A DNA stretch of 37,443 nt from an uncultured Saprospiraceae bacterium (GTDB lineage: Bacteria; Bacteroidota; Bacteroidia; Chitinophagales; Saprospiraceae), in contig CALIIW010000242.1 in assembly GCA_938018185.1 (NCBI GenBank), positions 1-37,443 on the forward strand, given 5' to 3'. Below the pieces are notes generated by a model. That model searched no databases. It was not told the DNA's origin and was given only the letters and a program-made list of their open reading frames with translations. Shown here piece after piece: positions 24,440-33,380 of this stretch. The translations under genes and the position numbers were made by a program. Every line of letters begins with the position of its first letter. Positions within the stretch are counted from its first letter, which is position 1.

Positions 24440-25609
24440 CTAATTCAACATTTCAAAAACACCAGCGATTCCTTGACCTCCTCCAACGCAAGCTGATACC
24501 ATGCCGTACTTTTGACCCCTTGCACCCATCTCGCTCAATAACTGTGTAGTCAACTTAGCACCTGTACATCCCAATGGATGACCCAATGCAATCGCACCGC
24601 CGTTTACATTTACTATCGAAGGATCTAAACCGGCTTCCTTGATAACAGCTAATGACTGTGAAGCAAAAGCCTCATTCAATTCAATCTGCTGGATGTCACC
24701 AAGTTTTAAACCCGCTTGCGTCAATGCTTTTGGAATGGCCGCACAAGGTCCAATACCCATGTATAATGGATCAACACCCGCAACCGCACATGAAGCAAGC
24801 CGCGCTATTGGTTTTAAGTTAAGTTTCTTTACCATCTCGTCACTAACTACAAGGACGAATGCAGCTCCGTCAGAAGTTTGAGAGGAGTTTCCAGCTGTAA
24901 CAACGCCACCATTCTTAAAGACCGCTCTTAGCTTAGATAAGCCCTCTACAGTTGTTGTTCTTCTCACACCCTCATCTACAGAAACCGTAAATTCCTTTTC
25001 TTGACGTTTGTCGTCCTTTACAAAAACCTCTTTCACTTTTACAGGAACGATCTGGTCCGCAAATTTTCCACCGTCTATTGCAGCAGCAGCTTTTACATGT
25101 GAATTGTAGGAAAACTCATCGCAAGCCTCCCGTGTTATTTCATATTTAGAAGCCACTGCCTCAGCAGTCGCCCCCATACTAACCATGTAGTTTGGATTTG
25201 TAGTTGCAACCTGATAGGAAGGAGCGAATTTATATCCCGTCATTGGAATCATACTCATATTCTCTGTACCACCAGCGATAAAGATATGTCCCATACCAGC
25301 TTTTATTTTTGCTGTTGCAATTGCGATCGCCTCAAGACCTGAAGCACAATACCTGTTGATTGTAAATCCAGGTACTGGTTTACCTAATGCCCGAACAGAA
25401 ATCATTCTACCAATTTGAAGTCCTTGTTCGCCTTCTGGATTTGCACAACCTACGATGACATCATCGACAAGTTCCTTTGCAATCTCAGGACACTGCTCCA
25501 TCATGTGTGTGATTACCTCAACAGCCAAGTCATCAGATCTGAAGTTTTTAAAACTCCCTTTCTTCGCTTTTCCAACTGCTGAACGATATGCTTTTACTAT
25601 ATATGCCAT
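24440..25609 (-). CDS. fadA: Acetyl-CoA C-acyltransferase (3-ketoacyl-CoA thiolase)
   Basis: The 389-residue cytoplasmic enzyme carries out the last step of beta-oxidation, cleaving 3-ketoacyl-CoA with CoA. The nucleophile is Cys88 in NRYCASGLEAIAIA. The other active-site blocks are NVNGGAIALGHPLGCTGAKL (His) and MVSACVGGGQGIAGVFE (second Cys) near the C-terminus, and ELNEAFASQ is intact. Length is normal for the family. It lies about 150 bases downstream of the multifunctional enzyme on the same strand, the usual fadN-fadA arrangement. A FadE-type acyl-CoA dehydrogenase is not in the window. Confidence 0.95.
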   Translation of the reverse strand: MAYIVKAYRSAVGKAKKGSFKNFRSDDLAVEVITHMMEQCPEIAKELVDDVIVGCANPEGEQGLQIGRMISVRALGKPVPGFTINRYCASGLEAIAIATAKIKAGMGHIFIAGGTENMSMIPMTGYKFAPSYQVATTNPNYMVSMGATAEAVASKYEITREACDEFSYNSHVKAAAAIDGGKFADQIVPVKVKEVFVKDDKRQEKEFTVSVDEGVRRTTTVEGLSKLRAVFKNGGVVTAGNSSQTSDGAAFVLVVSDEMVKKLNLKPIARLASCAVAGVDPLYMGIGPCAAIPKALTQAGLKLGDIQQIELNEAFASQSLAVIKEAGLDPSIVNVNGGAIALGHPLGCTGAKLTTQLLSEMGARGQKYGMVSACVGGGQGIAGVFEMLN

Positions 25610-25755
25610 CTTATTTGCTTTATGCTATTGGCTTTTGGCCCTTAGCTTTTTTTTAATTTTTTGATAAATGTTTATTTGGTTAATTGTTTATTCGTTTATC
25701 AAAACTCATCCTCTATTGTGTCTATTGTGGTTTAATTTTCTGTCCCAACTATCAA

Positions 25756-28206
25756 CTAATTCCTAAGCGGCTTTCCAGTCTGCAACATATGCTGAATCCT
25801 TTCCTGCGTCTTCTTCTCTCCAGCCAAACTCAAAAAGGCCTCACGTTCAAGAGACAAAAGGTACTGCTCAGATACCTGTTGTTGACCAGTAAGATCTCCA
25901 CCACACATTACCCAGGCAAGCTTTTGTGCGATCTTAATATCATGCTCAGAAGCATACTTCCCAAGTAGCATTTCATTTGTAGCAGAATAAACGACTGCTA
26001 GACCAGCTTGCCCTAGAACAGTTATGTCTTTTCGTTCTACAGGCTGGGTATAATTATGCGCTAATGCGACAACTTTATTCTTTGCTTCCATGATATTCCG
26101 CTTTACATTCATCACGATGCTGTCTTTATCTTTCATCAAGTATCCCATGTTGAACCCTTGTGCCGCAGAAGTAGCAACTTTTGCTTGTGCAATTGTTAAG
26201 GTCTTATCAATTAGAGTAGGCATCTGTACATCTCCTTTGAAATACTTATCTGAAGCTCTTAGAGCGAATTCTTTTGTACCTGCGCCACCTGGAATCAATC
26301 CAACACCAACTTCAACCAAACCAATGTATGACTCTGAAGCACACATTGCTGCATCACAATGCATGACCATTTCACAACCACCTCCAAAGACAAAACCCTG
26401 CGTCGCTGCAACAACTGGAATAGAAGAATATCGACATCTCATGACCGTATCCTGAAAAGCCTTTACCGCAAAGTTCAACTGATCCCATTCTTGCTGGAAG
26501 GCAAACATACCAATCATCATCAAGTTAGCACCTACTGTGAAGTTGGGATCATTGTTTCCTATGACCAAACCTTTCCAGCCGTCACGCTCTGCAATATCAA
26601 TGGCTTCGTTTATACCCTTTATCACACCTTCACCTATGGCATTCATTTTTGAAGTAAACTCAAGGCACAGTACACCGTCTCCGATATCATGCAATATAGA
26701 TTCTGATGTTTTATTGACCGGCGCTTTTTCTCTAATGTTATCCAAGATGATATATTCCGATACACCTGGTAGGGGAGCATATTTCTTAGAATCAATGTCA
26801 TAAAACTTTTTGACACCGCCATCTACTTTATAGAAAGATTCAAACCCTGCTGCAGCCATGTCTTTCACCCATTGAGCCACCTGCTCTCCTTGTGCTTCAG
26901 CCATTTCAACTCCTTTAGAAATACCAATCATATCCCAATATTGGAAAGGACCGATCTCCCAAGCAAAACCTGCTTTCAAGGCATCATCAATACTATATAC
27001 ATCGTCAGCTATCTCCGGAATTCTATTTGATACATAGGCGAATAAGCCTAGTAAAGATCTTCTAATTAGTTCTCCACCTTTATCTTCAGCTTCAAAAAAG
27101 TGTTTCAATCTTCTATCTAAAAGTTCTATATTTTTCGCTTTAGCTAAAGACGGCAAATTTGGTTTTTCCGTAGGCCCATACTCCATTGTTTTCAAATTCA
27201 AACCATGGATGATCGTTTTGCCTTTAGCATCTTTTTCTTTGGTCTTTTTATAAAAGCCTTGACGAGACTTGTCTCCATAGAATTTATTCTCAATCAAAAA
27301 ATTCATATACGGTGGCAATTCAAAAGCTCCAGCTTGCTCATCGTTAGGACAATTGTCTTTGATGCCTTTGATTACTTTCACAGCAGTGTCATGACCAACC
27401 ATATCTCCCAATCTGAAAGTACCAGTCTTTGGTCTTCCAATAGCCGGCCCAGTAAGCTTATCCGCTTCAGTAATGGTCAATCCAAGTTCATCCGTCAGTT
27501 GAAATATTTTCGCCATAGCGTAAACACCCACTCGATTAGCAATGAATGCTGGAGTATCCTTGCAAAGCACAGTCTGCTTACCTAAATATAGATCACCATA
27601 GTTCATAAAGAAGTCGATGACTGCGGGATCAGTTTCCGGTGTAGGTATCACTTCAAACAATCGCATATATCTAGGCGGATTAAAGAAATGTGTTCCACAA
27701 AAGTTCTTCTTAAAATCTTCTGATCTACCTTCCAGCATCATGTGTATTGGAATACCAGAAGTATTTGAAGTCACCAAGGCGCCTTCCTTTCTGTATTTTT
27801 CAACCTTTTCGAAAACTTGCTTCTTGATGTCTAATCTTTCAACGACAACCTCAATGATCCAATCAGCATCGGCGATTTTATCAAAATCATCATCAAAATT
27901 TCCGATCGTAACTAGTTTAGCATTATTAGTATCCTGAAATGGTTCCAACTTTTTGGATTTGATGGCAGCTTTCAATGCATCATTTCCAAGTTTATTTCTA
28001 AAGGCCGGATTTTTCTTTTGCTCTTCTGTTAAATCAAAAGGAACGATATCTAACAAAAGAACTTCAATGCCAATATTGGCAAAATGCGCTGCGATTCCCA
28101 TACCCATCAAACCAGAACCTAGGACGGCGGCTTTTTTGATATGTCTTTTCTGCATTCGCTTTGTAGCGCCTGAACTCGGCTTAGTAAGGGTTTGATCTTC
28201 AACCAT
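25756..28206 (-). CDS. fadN: 3-hydroxyacyl-CoA dehydrogenase/enoyl-CoA hydratase (FadN type)
   Basis: The product has 816 residues. The NAD-binding Rossmann dehydrogenase is N-terminal (AAVLGSGLMGMGIAAHFAN, about 27-45; CGTHFFNPPRYMRLFEVIP with the catalytic His; GRPKTGTFRLGDMVGHD). The crotonase/hydratase domain is C-terminal (about 500-700): FTVGANL for the oxyanion hole, FGGGCEMVMHCDAAM and GLVEVGVGLIPGGAGT with both expected Glu residues. This dehydrogenase-then-hydratase order is the opposite of E. coli FadB and matches Bacillus FadN. The start may be residue 1 or Met18, just before RHIKKAAVLG. It heads the minus-strand beta-oxidation pair with the thiolase. A palindrome lies in its upstream region. 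Confidence 0.93.
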   Translation of the reverse strand: MVEDQTLTKPSSGATKRMQKRHIKKAAVLGSGLMGMGIAAHFANIGIEVLLLDIVPFDLTEEQKKNPAFRNKLGNDALKAAIKSKKLEPFQDTNNAKLVTIGNFDDDFDKIADADWIIEVVVERLDIKKQVFEKVEKYRKEGALVTSNTSGIPIHMMLEGRSEDFKKNFCGTHFFNPPRYMRLFEVIPTPETDPAVIDFFMNYGDLYLGKQTVLCKDTPAFIANRVGVYAMAKIFQLTDELGLTITEADKLTGPAIGRPKTGTFRLGDMVGHDTAVKVIKGIKDNCPNDEQAGAFELPPYMNFLIENKFYGDKSRQGFYKKTKEKDAKGKTIIHGLNLKTMEYGPTEKPNLPSLAKAKNIELLDRRLKHFFEAEDKGGELIRRSLLGLFAYVSNRIPEIADDVYSIDDALKAGFAWEIGPFQYWDMIGISKGVEMAEAQGEQVAQWVKDMAAAGFESFYKVDGGVKKFYDIDSKKYAPLPGVSEYIILDNIREKAPVNKTSESILHDIGDGVLCLEFTSKMNAIGEGVIKGINEAIDIAERDGWKGLVIGNNDPNFTVGANLMMIGMFAFQQEWDQLNFAVKAFQDTVMRCRYSSIPVVAATQGFVFGGGCEMVMHCDAAMCASESYIGLVEVGVGLIPGGAGTKEFALRASDKYFKGDVQMPTLIDKTLTIAQAKVATSAAQGFNMGYLMKDKDSIVMNVKRNIMEAKNKVVALAHNYTQPVERKDITVLGQAGLAVVYSATNEMLLGKYASEHDIKIAQKLAWVMCGGDLTGQQQVSEQYLLSLEREAFLSLAGEKKTQERIQHMLQTGKPLRN

Positions 28207-28322
28207 GTTTTTTATTTATTCTGAAGCGTTTTAGCCACTTCTATTAAAATTTGTAATTTTTCCTTATGATAACATAACGAATTTTATTCCAACTAGTTCT
28301 ATATAACACTAGGTATTAGTAC

Positions 28323-28343
28323 CAAATATAGCGAATATTCGCT
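28323..28343 (-). promoter_or_regulatory. Candidate fadN promoter box with overlapping 14-bp palindrome
   Basis: Read on the minus strand, 28330-28323 is TATATTTG, a fit to the -7 consensus TAnnTTTG. The perfect palindrome AGCGAATATTCGCT at 28330-28343 sits immediately upstream, in the spacer between -7 and -33, where a repressor would block the polymerase. No clear -33 TTTG is seen. The leader to the fadN start at 28206 would be about 110 nt. Confidence 0.35.
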
Positions 28344-28473
28344 TCCACTCATATAATGTTTAGAAATAATTTGTTTAATATTCAAATAATTTAACATCAA
28401 TTGATAATTTGTGTGCTTTTAGAACCGTTTGTAATTACCAAATGGCTTAGCTGTAACTTCACCAATATTAAAA

Positions 28474-29169
28474 ATGCAAATTTATATGTCGTATCAACCA
28501 TTCTTTTTATTTTTTCAAGATGACGAAGTACTCGAAGAAACTCAAAGTTTATTTAGTGTTATTTGGGACTCAGGTATATTAGGTATCGCGATCATCTGCG
28601 TATTGTTATTTCTTTCTGTAGTTGCTTTATACATCTTTTTTGAAAGGTATTTTACCATCAAAAAAGCTGCTACAATTGATCAGAGCTTTATGAATAACAT
28701 TAGAGCCTCGGTAATTTCTGGAAACATCGCCGGAGCAAAGGCTTTATGCACCACTGCAGATACTCCTGTGGCTAGAATGGTTGAAAAAGGCTTACAAAGA
28801 ATAGGGAAGCCCCTAAGAGACATCGATGCTGCCATTGAAAACGTAGGTAACCTTGAAATATTCAAGTTAGAGAAGAACCTGTCTACACTTGCTTCTATCG
28901 CAGGTGCTGCACCAATGATTGGTTTCTTTGGTACAGTGACGGGTATGATTCTCGCTTTTTATACCATGTCTACAGCAGACAACATCGGACCAAAAGTATT
29001 GGCAGGTGGTATTTATCAGGCCTTATTGACTACAGCATTTGGTCTATTCATAGGTATTTTGGCCTTTGTCGGTTATAATATTCTTGTGGCAAAAGTAGAG
29101 CAAGTTGTATATAGTATGGAAAGATCAACAACTGAATTTATGGATCTACTTCAAGAACCTTCTTCTTAA
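28474..29169 (+). CDS. exbB: MotA/TolQ/ExbB proton channel family protein
   Basis: The 231-residue inner-membrane protein has three transmembrane segments: about 27-55 (ILGIAIICVLLFLSVVALYIFF), about 137-165 (LASIAGAAPMIGFFGTVTGMILAFYTM, the conserved channel helix) and about 178-205 (ALLTTAFGLFIGILAFVGYNILV). Between the first and second lies a cytoplasmic helical region. With ExbD it converts proton-motive force into movement of a TonB/TolA-like protein. Two exbD genes and a TonB-like gene follow directly, so this is the motor of a TonB-type system that could power receptors such as the one at 3920. The start is 28474 or Met5 at 28486. Confidence 0.92.
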   Translation: MQIYMSYQPFFLFFQDDEVLEETQSLFSVIWDSGILGIAIICVLLFLSVVALYIFFERYFTIKKAATIDQSFMNNIRASVISGNIAGAKALCTTADTPVARMVEKGLQRIGKPLRDIDAAIENVGNLEIFKLEKNLSTLASIAGAAPMIGFFGTVTGMILAFYTMSTADNIGPKVLAGGIYQALLTTAFGLFIGILAFVGYNILVAKVEQVVYSMERSTTEFMDLLQEPSS

Positions 29170-29178
29170 TAAAAACTT

Positions 29179-29592
29179 ATGGGCTTAAAGAAAAATAGTA
29201 AAGTATCTGCAGAATTTAGCATGTCCTCATTGACAGACATAATCTTTCTGTTATTGATTTTCTTCATGTTGACTTCCAATTTAATTGCAATCGACCCCTT
29301 TGATTTACCAGAATCGGACTCAAAGACAGTTGCGCCTACTAACATCATTGCCCAAGTAAGAGCATCAGGTGAGATAAAATTGAAAGTAGAGGGAGAAGAG
29401 AGTATCGTGACATCGACCAAACAGATCATTAGAAAAATAAAACCAGCACTCGGCTCACTCAGTAACAAGGAGAATGCAACCTTAACGATTGTAGCTGAAG
29501 TTGGAGTACCTTTTAATAAAGTTGCCATGTTGATGTCGGCTGCCGCCGAATTAAGACTTAAAGCAATCTTAGCAACACAACCTTCAGGATAA
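29179..29592 (+). CDS. exbD: ExbD/TolR biopolymer transport protein (first copy)
   Basis: 137 residues: a short cytoplasmic N-terminus, one transmembrane helix (about 19-37, SSLTDIIFLLLIFFMLTSNL) with the conserved membrane Asp in LTD, then a periplasmic ExbD domain. The stop overlaps the start of the second copy by one base (TAATG). Both copies share almost the same first 35 residues but differ in the periplasmic part. It works with ExbB as the proton-motive stator. Confidence 0.92.
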   Translation: MGLKKNSKVSAEFSMSSLTDIIFLLLIFFMLTSNLIAIDPFDLPESDSKTVAPTNIIAQVRASGEIKLKVEGEESIVTSTKQIIRKIKPALGSLSNKENATLTIVAEVGVPFNKVAMLMSAAAELRLKAILATQPSG

Positions 29593-29978
29593 TGGGCTTA
29601 AAGAAAAAAAGTAAAGTAAGTGCAGAGTTCAGTATGTCTTCATTGACTGATATCATCTTCTTATTGCTGATATTCTTCATGCTGACTTCTTCTTTGGTTT
29701 CCCCAAATGCATTGAATTTAAAAATGCCAGGCAAATCATCTGTTACTTCTGCTTCTAAGAAGGACTTGAAGGATGTTACCATTACTGAAAAAGGAAAATT
29801 CTTGTGGAATAAGAGTCCAATTTCTCTTGGAAATTTAAAGCCTAAAATGAGAAGCTTAAAAAGAGAAAAAATGACCATTTCACCAGATCCAGACGCACCT
29901 ATAGAAGCAGTAGTTACGATCATGGACCTTGCTCGTCAATATGAGATCGAGGCCATATTAGCTGCTGATCCCAAGTAA
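29592..29978 (+). CDS. exbD: ExbD/TolR biopolymer transport protein (second copy)
   Basis: 128 residues with the same layout as the first copy: MGLKKKSKVSAEFSMSSLTD, transmembrane helix with the conserved Asp, then a periplasmic domain of different sequence (LNLKMPGKSSVTSASKKDLK, then MTISPDPDAPIEAVVTIMDLA). Its start overlaps the preceding stop, so translation is coupled. Tandem, diverged ExbD pairs are frequent in Bacteroidota and may form mixed stators. Confidence 0.92.
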   Translation: MGLKKKSKVSAEFSMSSLTDIIFLLLIFFMLTSSLVSPNALNLKMPGKSSVTSASKKDLKDVTITEKGKFLWNKSPISLGNLKPKMRSLKREKMTISPDPDAPIEAVVTIMDLARQYEIEAILAADPK

Positions 29979-30062
29979 AATTGAAAATACCTAATTAAAA
30001 AGTGCCTACAAATGGACACCTTTTTAGGATAATTATCGTTGAACATATTAGGATTATTCATC

Positions 30063-31052
30063 ATGGAAGCTTATTTAACCGCAGATAGAGATAGTAAAAC
30101 GAAGGCACGGATCCTCACCGTGGTCTTTACAGTACTCTTTCTTATAATGTTATTACTTCCCTGGTTTACATACCAAAATCCACCTCCTGGACAAGAAGGC
30201 ACAATCATTAATTTAGGCATGCTCGACATGGGTCAAGGTAGTGAAAATGCTCCAGAAGATTCTGCGACAGCCGCTACATCTGAGATAGAAGAAGAAAAAG
30301 AAGAAGCTCCTAAAGCAAAGCCTGAGAAAAATGAGAAACCTGCCAAAGTAAAAAAGCAAGAACCCACTAAAACAAAGAATGAACCAAAGGAAGTTATCCG
30401 AGAGGATAATAACGAAGCAGCTTTAGCATTAGCAAAAAAGAAAAAAAAGGAAAAAGAAAAGGCAGACAAAAAAGCAAAACTCGCTGCAGAAAAAGCACAA
30501 GAAGAGGCTAAAGAAAAAGAAGCAGAACAAGCTAAACTAGCAGCTGCTTTAGCAGAAAAAAGGCAACTAGAAGCAGAAAAGCAAAAGAAACTACAAGCTA
30601 AAGCTGTAGCAGAGGCCAAAGCAGATGCCGCAGCTCAAGCTCACAAAAATAAACTAAAAGGGCTATTCGATTCCAACGGTGGAGGCTCCGGTGATGGCAA
30701 AGGCAATACCGGAACAACTGGAAACCAAGGCGTAGAAAACGGAGATCCCAACGCCTCTAAACTAGAAGGAATAAGTTCCGGTTCAGGGATGGTATCGGGA
30801 GGGCTTGCTGGTAGAGGTGGTTCTGGTCCAGGCATTAAAGACAATTCAAATAAAACAGGCGTCGTAGTAATAGAAGTTTGTGTAGACAACAACGGAAAAG
30901 TTATTAAATCCTCTTTCACCCAAAAAGGGTCCACTACTTCAGACAAATCACTTGTAAAATTAGCAGAAGAAAATGCGAAAAAGTGGTCCTTCAAATCAGG
31001 CTCAACTGACAAACAATGCGGAACGATAAAGTATGAATTTAAGGTGAAATAA
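30063..31052 (+). CDS. TonB-family energy transducer with long Lys/Ala/Glu-rich linker
   Basis: 329 residues from the ATG at 30063; I prefer this over a TTG eight codons upstream. There is one N-terminal transmembrane segment (about 15-38, ILTVVFTVLFLIMLLLPWFTY). A charged, helix-prone Ala/Lys/Glu-rich linker (about 75-200) and a Gly-rich stretch (about 205-260) reach across the periplasm. The C-terminal domain (about 265-329: GVVVIEVCVDNNGKVIKSSFTQKG, LVKLAEENAKKWSF, GTIKYEFKVK) is of the TonB C-terminal type that contacts receptor TonB boxes. Two Cys residues in this domain (VCVDN and KQCGT) might form a disulfide. It is the last energy-transduction gene of the exbB-exbD-exbD cluster. The TolA-like linker leaves open a Tol-type role. 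Confidence 0.85.
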   Translation: MEAYLTADRDSKTKARILTVVFTVLFLIMLLLPWFTYQNPPPGQEGTIINLGMLDMGQGSENAPEDSATAATSEIEEEKEEAPKAKPEKNEKPAKVKKQEPTKTKNEPKEVIREDNNEAALALAKKKKKEKEKADKKAKLAAEKAQEEAKEKEAEQAKLAAALAEKRQLEAEKQKKLQAKAVAEAKADAAAQAHKNKLKGLFDSNGGGSGDGKGNTGTTGNQGVENGDPNASKLEGISSGSGMVSGGLAGRGGSGPGIKDNSNKTGVVVIEVCVDNNGKVIKSSFTQKGSTTSDKSLVKLAEENAKKWSFKSGSTDKQCGTIKYEFKVK

Positions 31053-31162
31053 GGACGGTCGGTTTAGCTTAGAAGCTCACACAAATACGAACAGGATTTT
31101 TAAGATTTTTAAGATGGCAAGATTTAGTCCGAGAATTTAAAGTAGATAATAAACGAAAATTG

Positions 31163-31215
31163 TTCGTTACGACTTGCAGTCGTACACGAAACCACCCCTC
31201 GCGGCCTCCGGTCGC
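31163..31215. repeat. REP-like double hairpin in intergenic DNA
   Basis: A near-perfect 12-bp inverted repeat (31163-31174 with 31178-31190, one bulged C, 3-base loop) is followed after 10 bases by a GC-rich 6-bp hairpin (31201-31206 with 31210-31215). The GC content jumps sharply here against an AT-rich background. Paired small hairpins of this kind resemble repetitive extragenic palindromes. I can see only one copy in the window, so repetition in the genome is unproven. Confidence 0.45.
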
Positions 31216-31274
31216 CCGCAAACATTAAAAATCCAACGAATTATCATACCTTCGTAATACACTAATACCAACTT

Positions 31275-32582
31275 GTGGAAGCACAGAAAAACACCTATAA
31301 AGACACCATAAACTACCTCTTTGAAAACCTACCCATGTATCAAAGAGTAGGGCAGACCGCCTTTAAAAAGGACCTCTCCAATATCATTGCACTTTGTGAC
31401 CGACTCGGCAAGCCTCAAGACAAATTTAGATCGATTCACATCGCAGGAACAAACGGAAAAGGAACAACCGCTCATATATTATCAGCCATTTTTCAGGCAA
31501 GTGGTAAAAAAGTAGGTCTTTATACCTCACCACATTACAAAGATTTTAGAGAAAGAATAAAGATTAATGGCCAGCCTATTAGAGAAGATCAGGTCATCGA
31601 ATTTGTCCAAAAATACAAGCCTGATTTTGAAAACATCAAACCATCCTTTTTTGAAATAACAGTTGCCATGGCTTTTGAAGTTTTCGCAAAAGAAGAAGTT
31701 GACATTGCCATTATAGAAACCGGCTTAGGAGGCAGACTTGATTCTACCAACATCATCAAACCAAAACTTTCTGTAATTACAAATATATCTCTAGATCATA
31801 CACAATTCTTGGGTGACACCTTACCAAAAATTGCAGCAGAAAAAGCCGGTATCATCAAATCCTTGACTCCAGTTATTATTGGTGAAAAGCAAGAAGAAGT
31901 TTTTGAAGTTTTTAGGGCTAAAGCTGGCAAAGAAGCTGCTTCCATCAGCATAGCCTCAGATCATTTTAATATAGTCCTCAAAGAGACAGGATTAGACCAT
32001 TTTATAGCAGCTCTTTATTATGATGATAAAGTCCTTTGGCAGAATTTCAAAATTGACCTCAAAGGTAATTTTCTTTTAAAAAACGTTATAACTGCCTTGG
32101 AGACAATCCGGGTTTGGAACAAGCAAAACCCGAGAGAAAGGCTTGGAGAAGCCCAGATAAAAGAAGGTTTAGCAAACCTTCGCAAGCTTACTAATTACAT
32201 TGGCCGCTGGCATATTCTGAACAAACAGCCGCTAATTATCGGAGATTCAGCTCACAACAAAGCTGGATTGCGTGCATTTTTGGACGAGGCCATAAAGATC
32301 CCACATAATAAGCTTTATATCATATTTGGAATGGTCAATGACAAGGACCCTGATTTAGTTTTTGATTTGCTACCAAAACATGCTATATATTATTATACTG
32401 TTGCCGCTATCCCAAGAGCCATGCCTTTAGAGCGCTTTTACGAACAAGCCGAAAAGAGGGAACAAACGGCCAGTTTTTTTAAAACGGTAGAAGCTGCTTA
32501 CAAGCAAGTAATTCAAGATGCTGAACCAGAAGACCTTGTGTTAGTATGTGGTAGTATATTTGTTTTAGCTGAGCTACTTTAA
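31275..32582 (+). CDS. folC: Bifunctional folylpolyglutamate synthase/dihydrofolate synthase
   Basis: The 435-residue cytoplasmic Mur-ligase-type enzyme adds glutamate to dihydropteroate and to folates. The ATP-binding P-loop is SIHIAGTNGKGTTAHILSA (about 53-71). YTSPHYKDFRERIKING is the FolC substrate loop, and EVDIAIIETGLGGRLDSTNI (about 139-158) and NISLDHTQFLGDTLPKIAAEKAGIIK are canonical. The C-terminal ligase domain contains IIGDSAHNKAGLRAFLDE. The start codon is GTG at 31275, giving the typical family N-terminus (TYKDTINYLFENLPMYQ). It follows the TonB gene on the same strand, separated by the REP-like region, so it may be transcribed separately. Confidence 0.96.
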   Translation: MEAQKNTYKDTINYLFENLPMYQRVGQTAFKKDLSNIIALCDRLGKPQDKFRSIHIAGTNGKGTTAHILSAIFQASGKKVGLYTSPHYKDFRERIKINGQPIREDQVIEFVQKYKPDFENIKPSFFEITVAMAFEVFAKEEVDIAIIETGLGGRLDSTNIIKPKLSVITNISLDHTQFLGDTLPKIAAEKAGIIKSLTPVIIGEKQEEVFEVFRAKAGKEAASISIASDHFNIVLKETGLDHFIAALYYDDKVLWQNFKIDLKGNFLLKNVITALETIRVWNKQNPRERLGEAQIKEGLANLRKLTNYIGRWHILNKQPLIIGDSAHNKAGLRAFLDEAIKIPHNKLYIIFGMVNDKDPDLVFDLLPKHAIYYYTVAAIPRAMPLERFYEQAEKREQTASFFKTVEAAYKQVIQDAEPEDLVLVCGSIFVLAELL

Positions 32583-32684
32583 ATCTGTGGCTTATCTGAT
32601 ATTATTACGTCCAAAAAACAAGTACACTCGTAGATAAAGCTTAATTTAGCTAACTATTAAGATTAACTTTTTGTTGAAGTAGAT

Positions 32685-33380
32685 ATGAGCTCAGGAAATA
32701 TGAATAATAAAAATGTCGGTCTGCAATCCATAATTGCAGTAATCGGCCTATTCTGTATTTTCGCTCTATTGCTAGCTCCACCACCTATGAAGTTTTTGAC
32801 TGTCATAGTAATGATCTTGGGAGCTATAGCATTCTTCATTTTCCGTACAATTGTTGAACGCCGTGAAAAAGCAGAACTAGCCAATAGTTTTTATGGGCAA
32901 ATAGAAATCAAAAGACAAGACATTCAATCCAGCATCGAGCAATACCGAAAGGAACTCAATGAGATCCAACGCTCCATTTCAGATCTTAATAAAAAACTCG
33001 AACTCAATCCAAACGCAACAGCTGAAGCCAAAAAAGAATCCATGCGAATCATCACAGGCTTCGAAGAAGAAAAAAAACTCCGTATGACCAAGATCGGTTT
33101 TTACGAACTTTGCATGACCAAGCTCAACTCCATTATCAAAAATCACCAGCTTGCTGAAGACATAAAAAGCAAACGTGCCAAGCTAGAAAAATTCCAAGAA
33201 AACAATGTCGAAGATGTTGCAGAAATGGAATCTATCAAGACTTTTATAGATTATGAAAAGACCTACCTTGATACGATAGACAAACTTTCTTTAAAAGTAT
33301 TGGAATCTCGTTCTATTCAGACTGCAGAAGAGTTGAAATTGGAATTAAGGGAAATTACGAAGGAGCTTAGGGAGATATAA
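32685..33380 (+). CDS. Membrane-anchored coiled-coil protein of unknown function
   Basis: 231 residues. Two N-terminal transmembrane segments (about 13-31 and 37-54, joined by the short PPPMK turn) are followed by a positively charged boundary (RTIVERREKAE) and about 170 residues of charged, heptad-like helix: SSIEQYRKELNEIQRSISDLNKKLEL, IKSKRAKLEKFQENN, VLESRSIQTAEELKLELREI. The helical part is predicted to lie in the cytoplasm. I do not recognise a family. It precedes the nuclease-like gene by 228 bases on the same strand; a shared role is possible but not shown. Confidence 0.7.
   Translation: MSSGNMNNKNVGLQSIIAVIGLFCIFALLLAPPPMKFLTVIVMILGAIAFFIFRTIVERREKAELANSFYGQIEIKRQDIQSSIEQYRKELNEIQRSISDLNKKLELNPNATAEAKKESMRIITGFEEEKKLRMTKIGFYELCMTKLNSIIKNHQLAEDIKSKRAKLEKFQENNVEDVAEMESIKTFIDYEKTYLDTIDKLSLKVLESRSIQTAEELKLELREITKELREI

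Noticed and set aside
27205-28195. Plus-strand frames opposite the FadN-type gene
   Set aside because: Shadows of a gene with intact catalytic motifs.
30233-30619. 128-codon minus-strand frame inside the TonB-like gene
   Set aside because: It is Ser/Ala/Phe low-complexity, the mirror image of the Lys/Ala/Glu-rich linker.
30641-31012. 123-codon minus-strand frame inside the TonB-like gene
   Set aside because: Pro/Leu/Ser-rich mirror of the Gly-rich linker and C-terminal domain.
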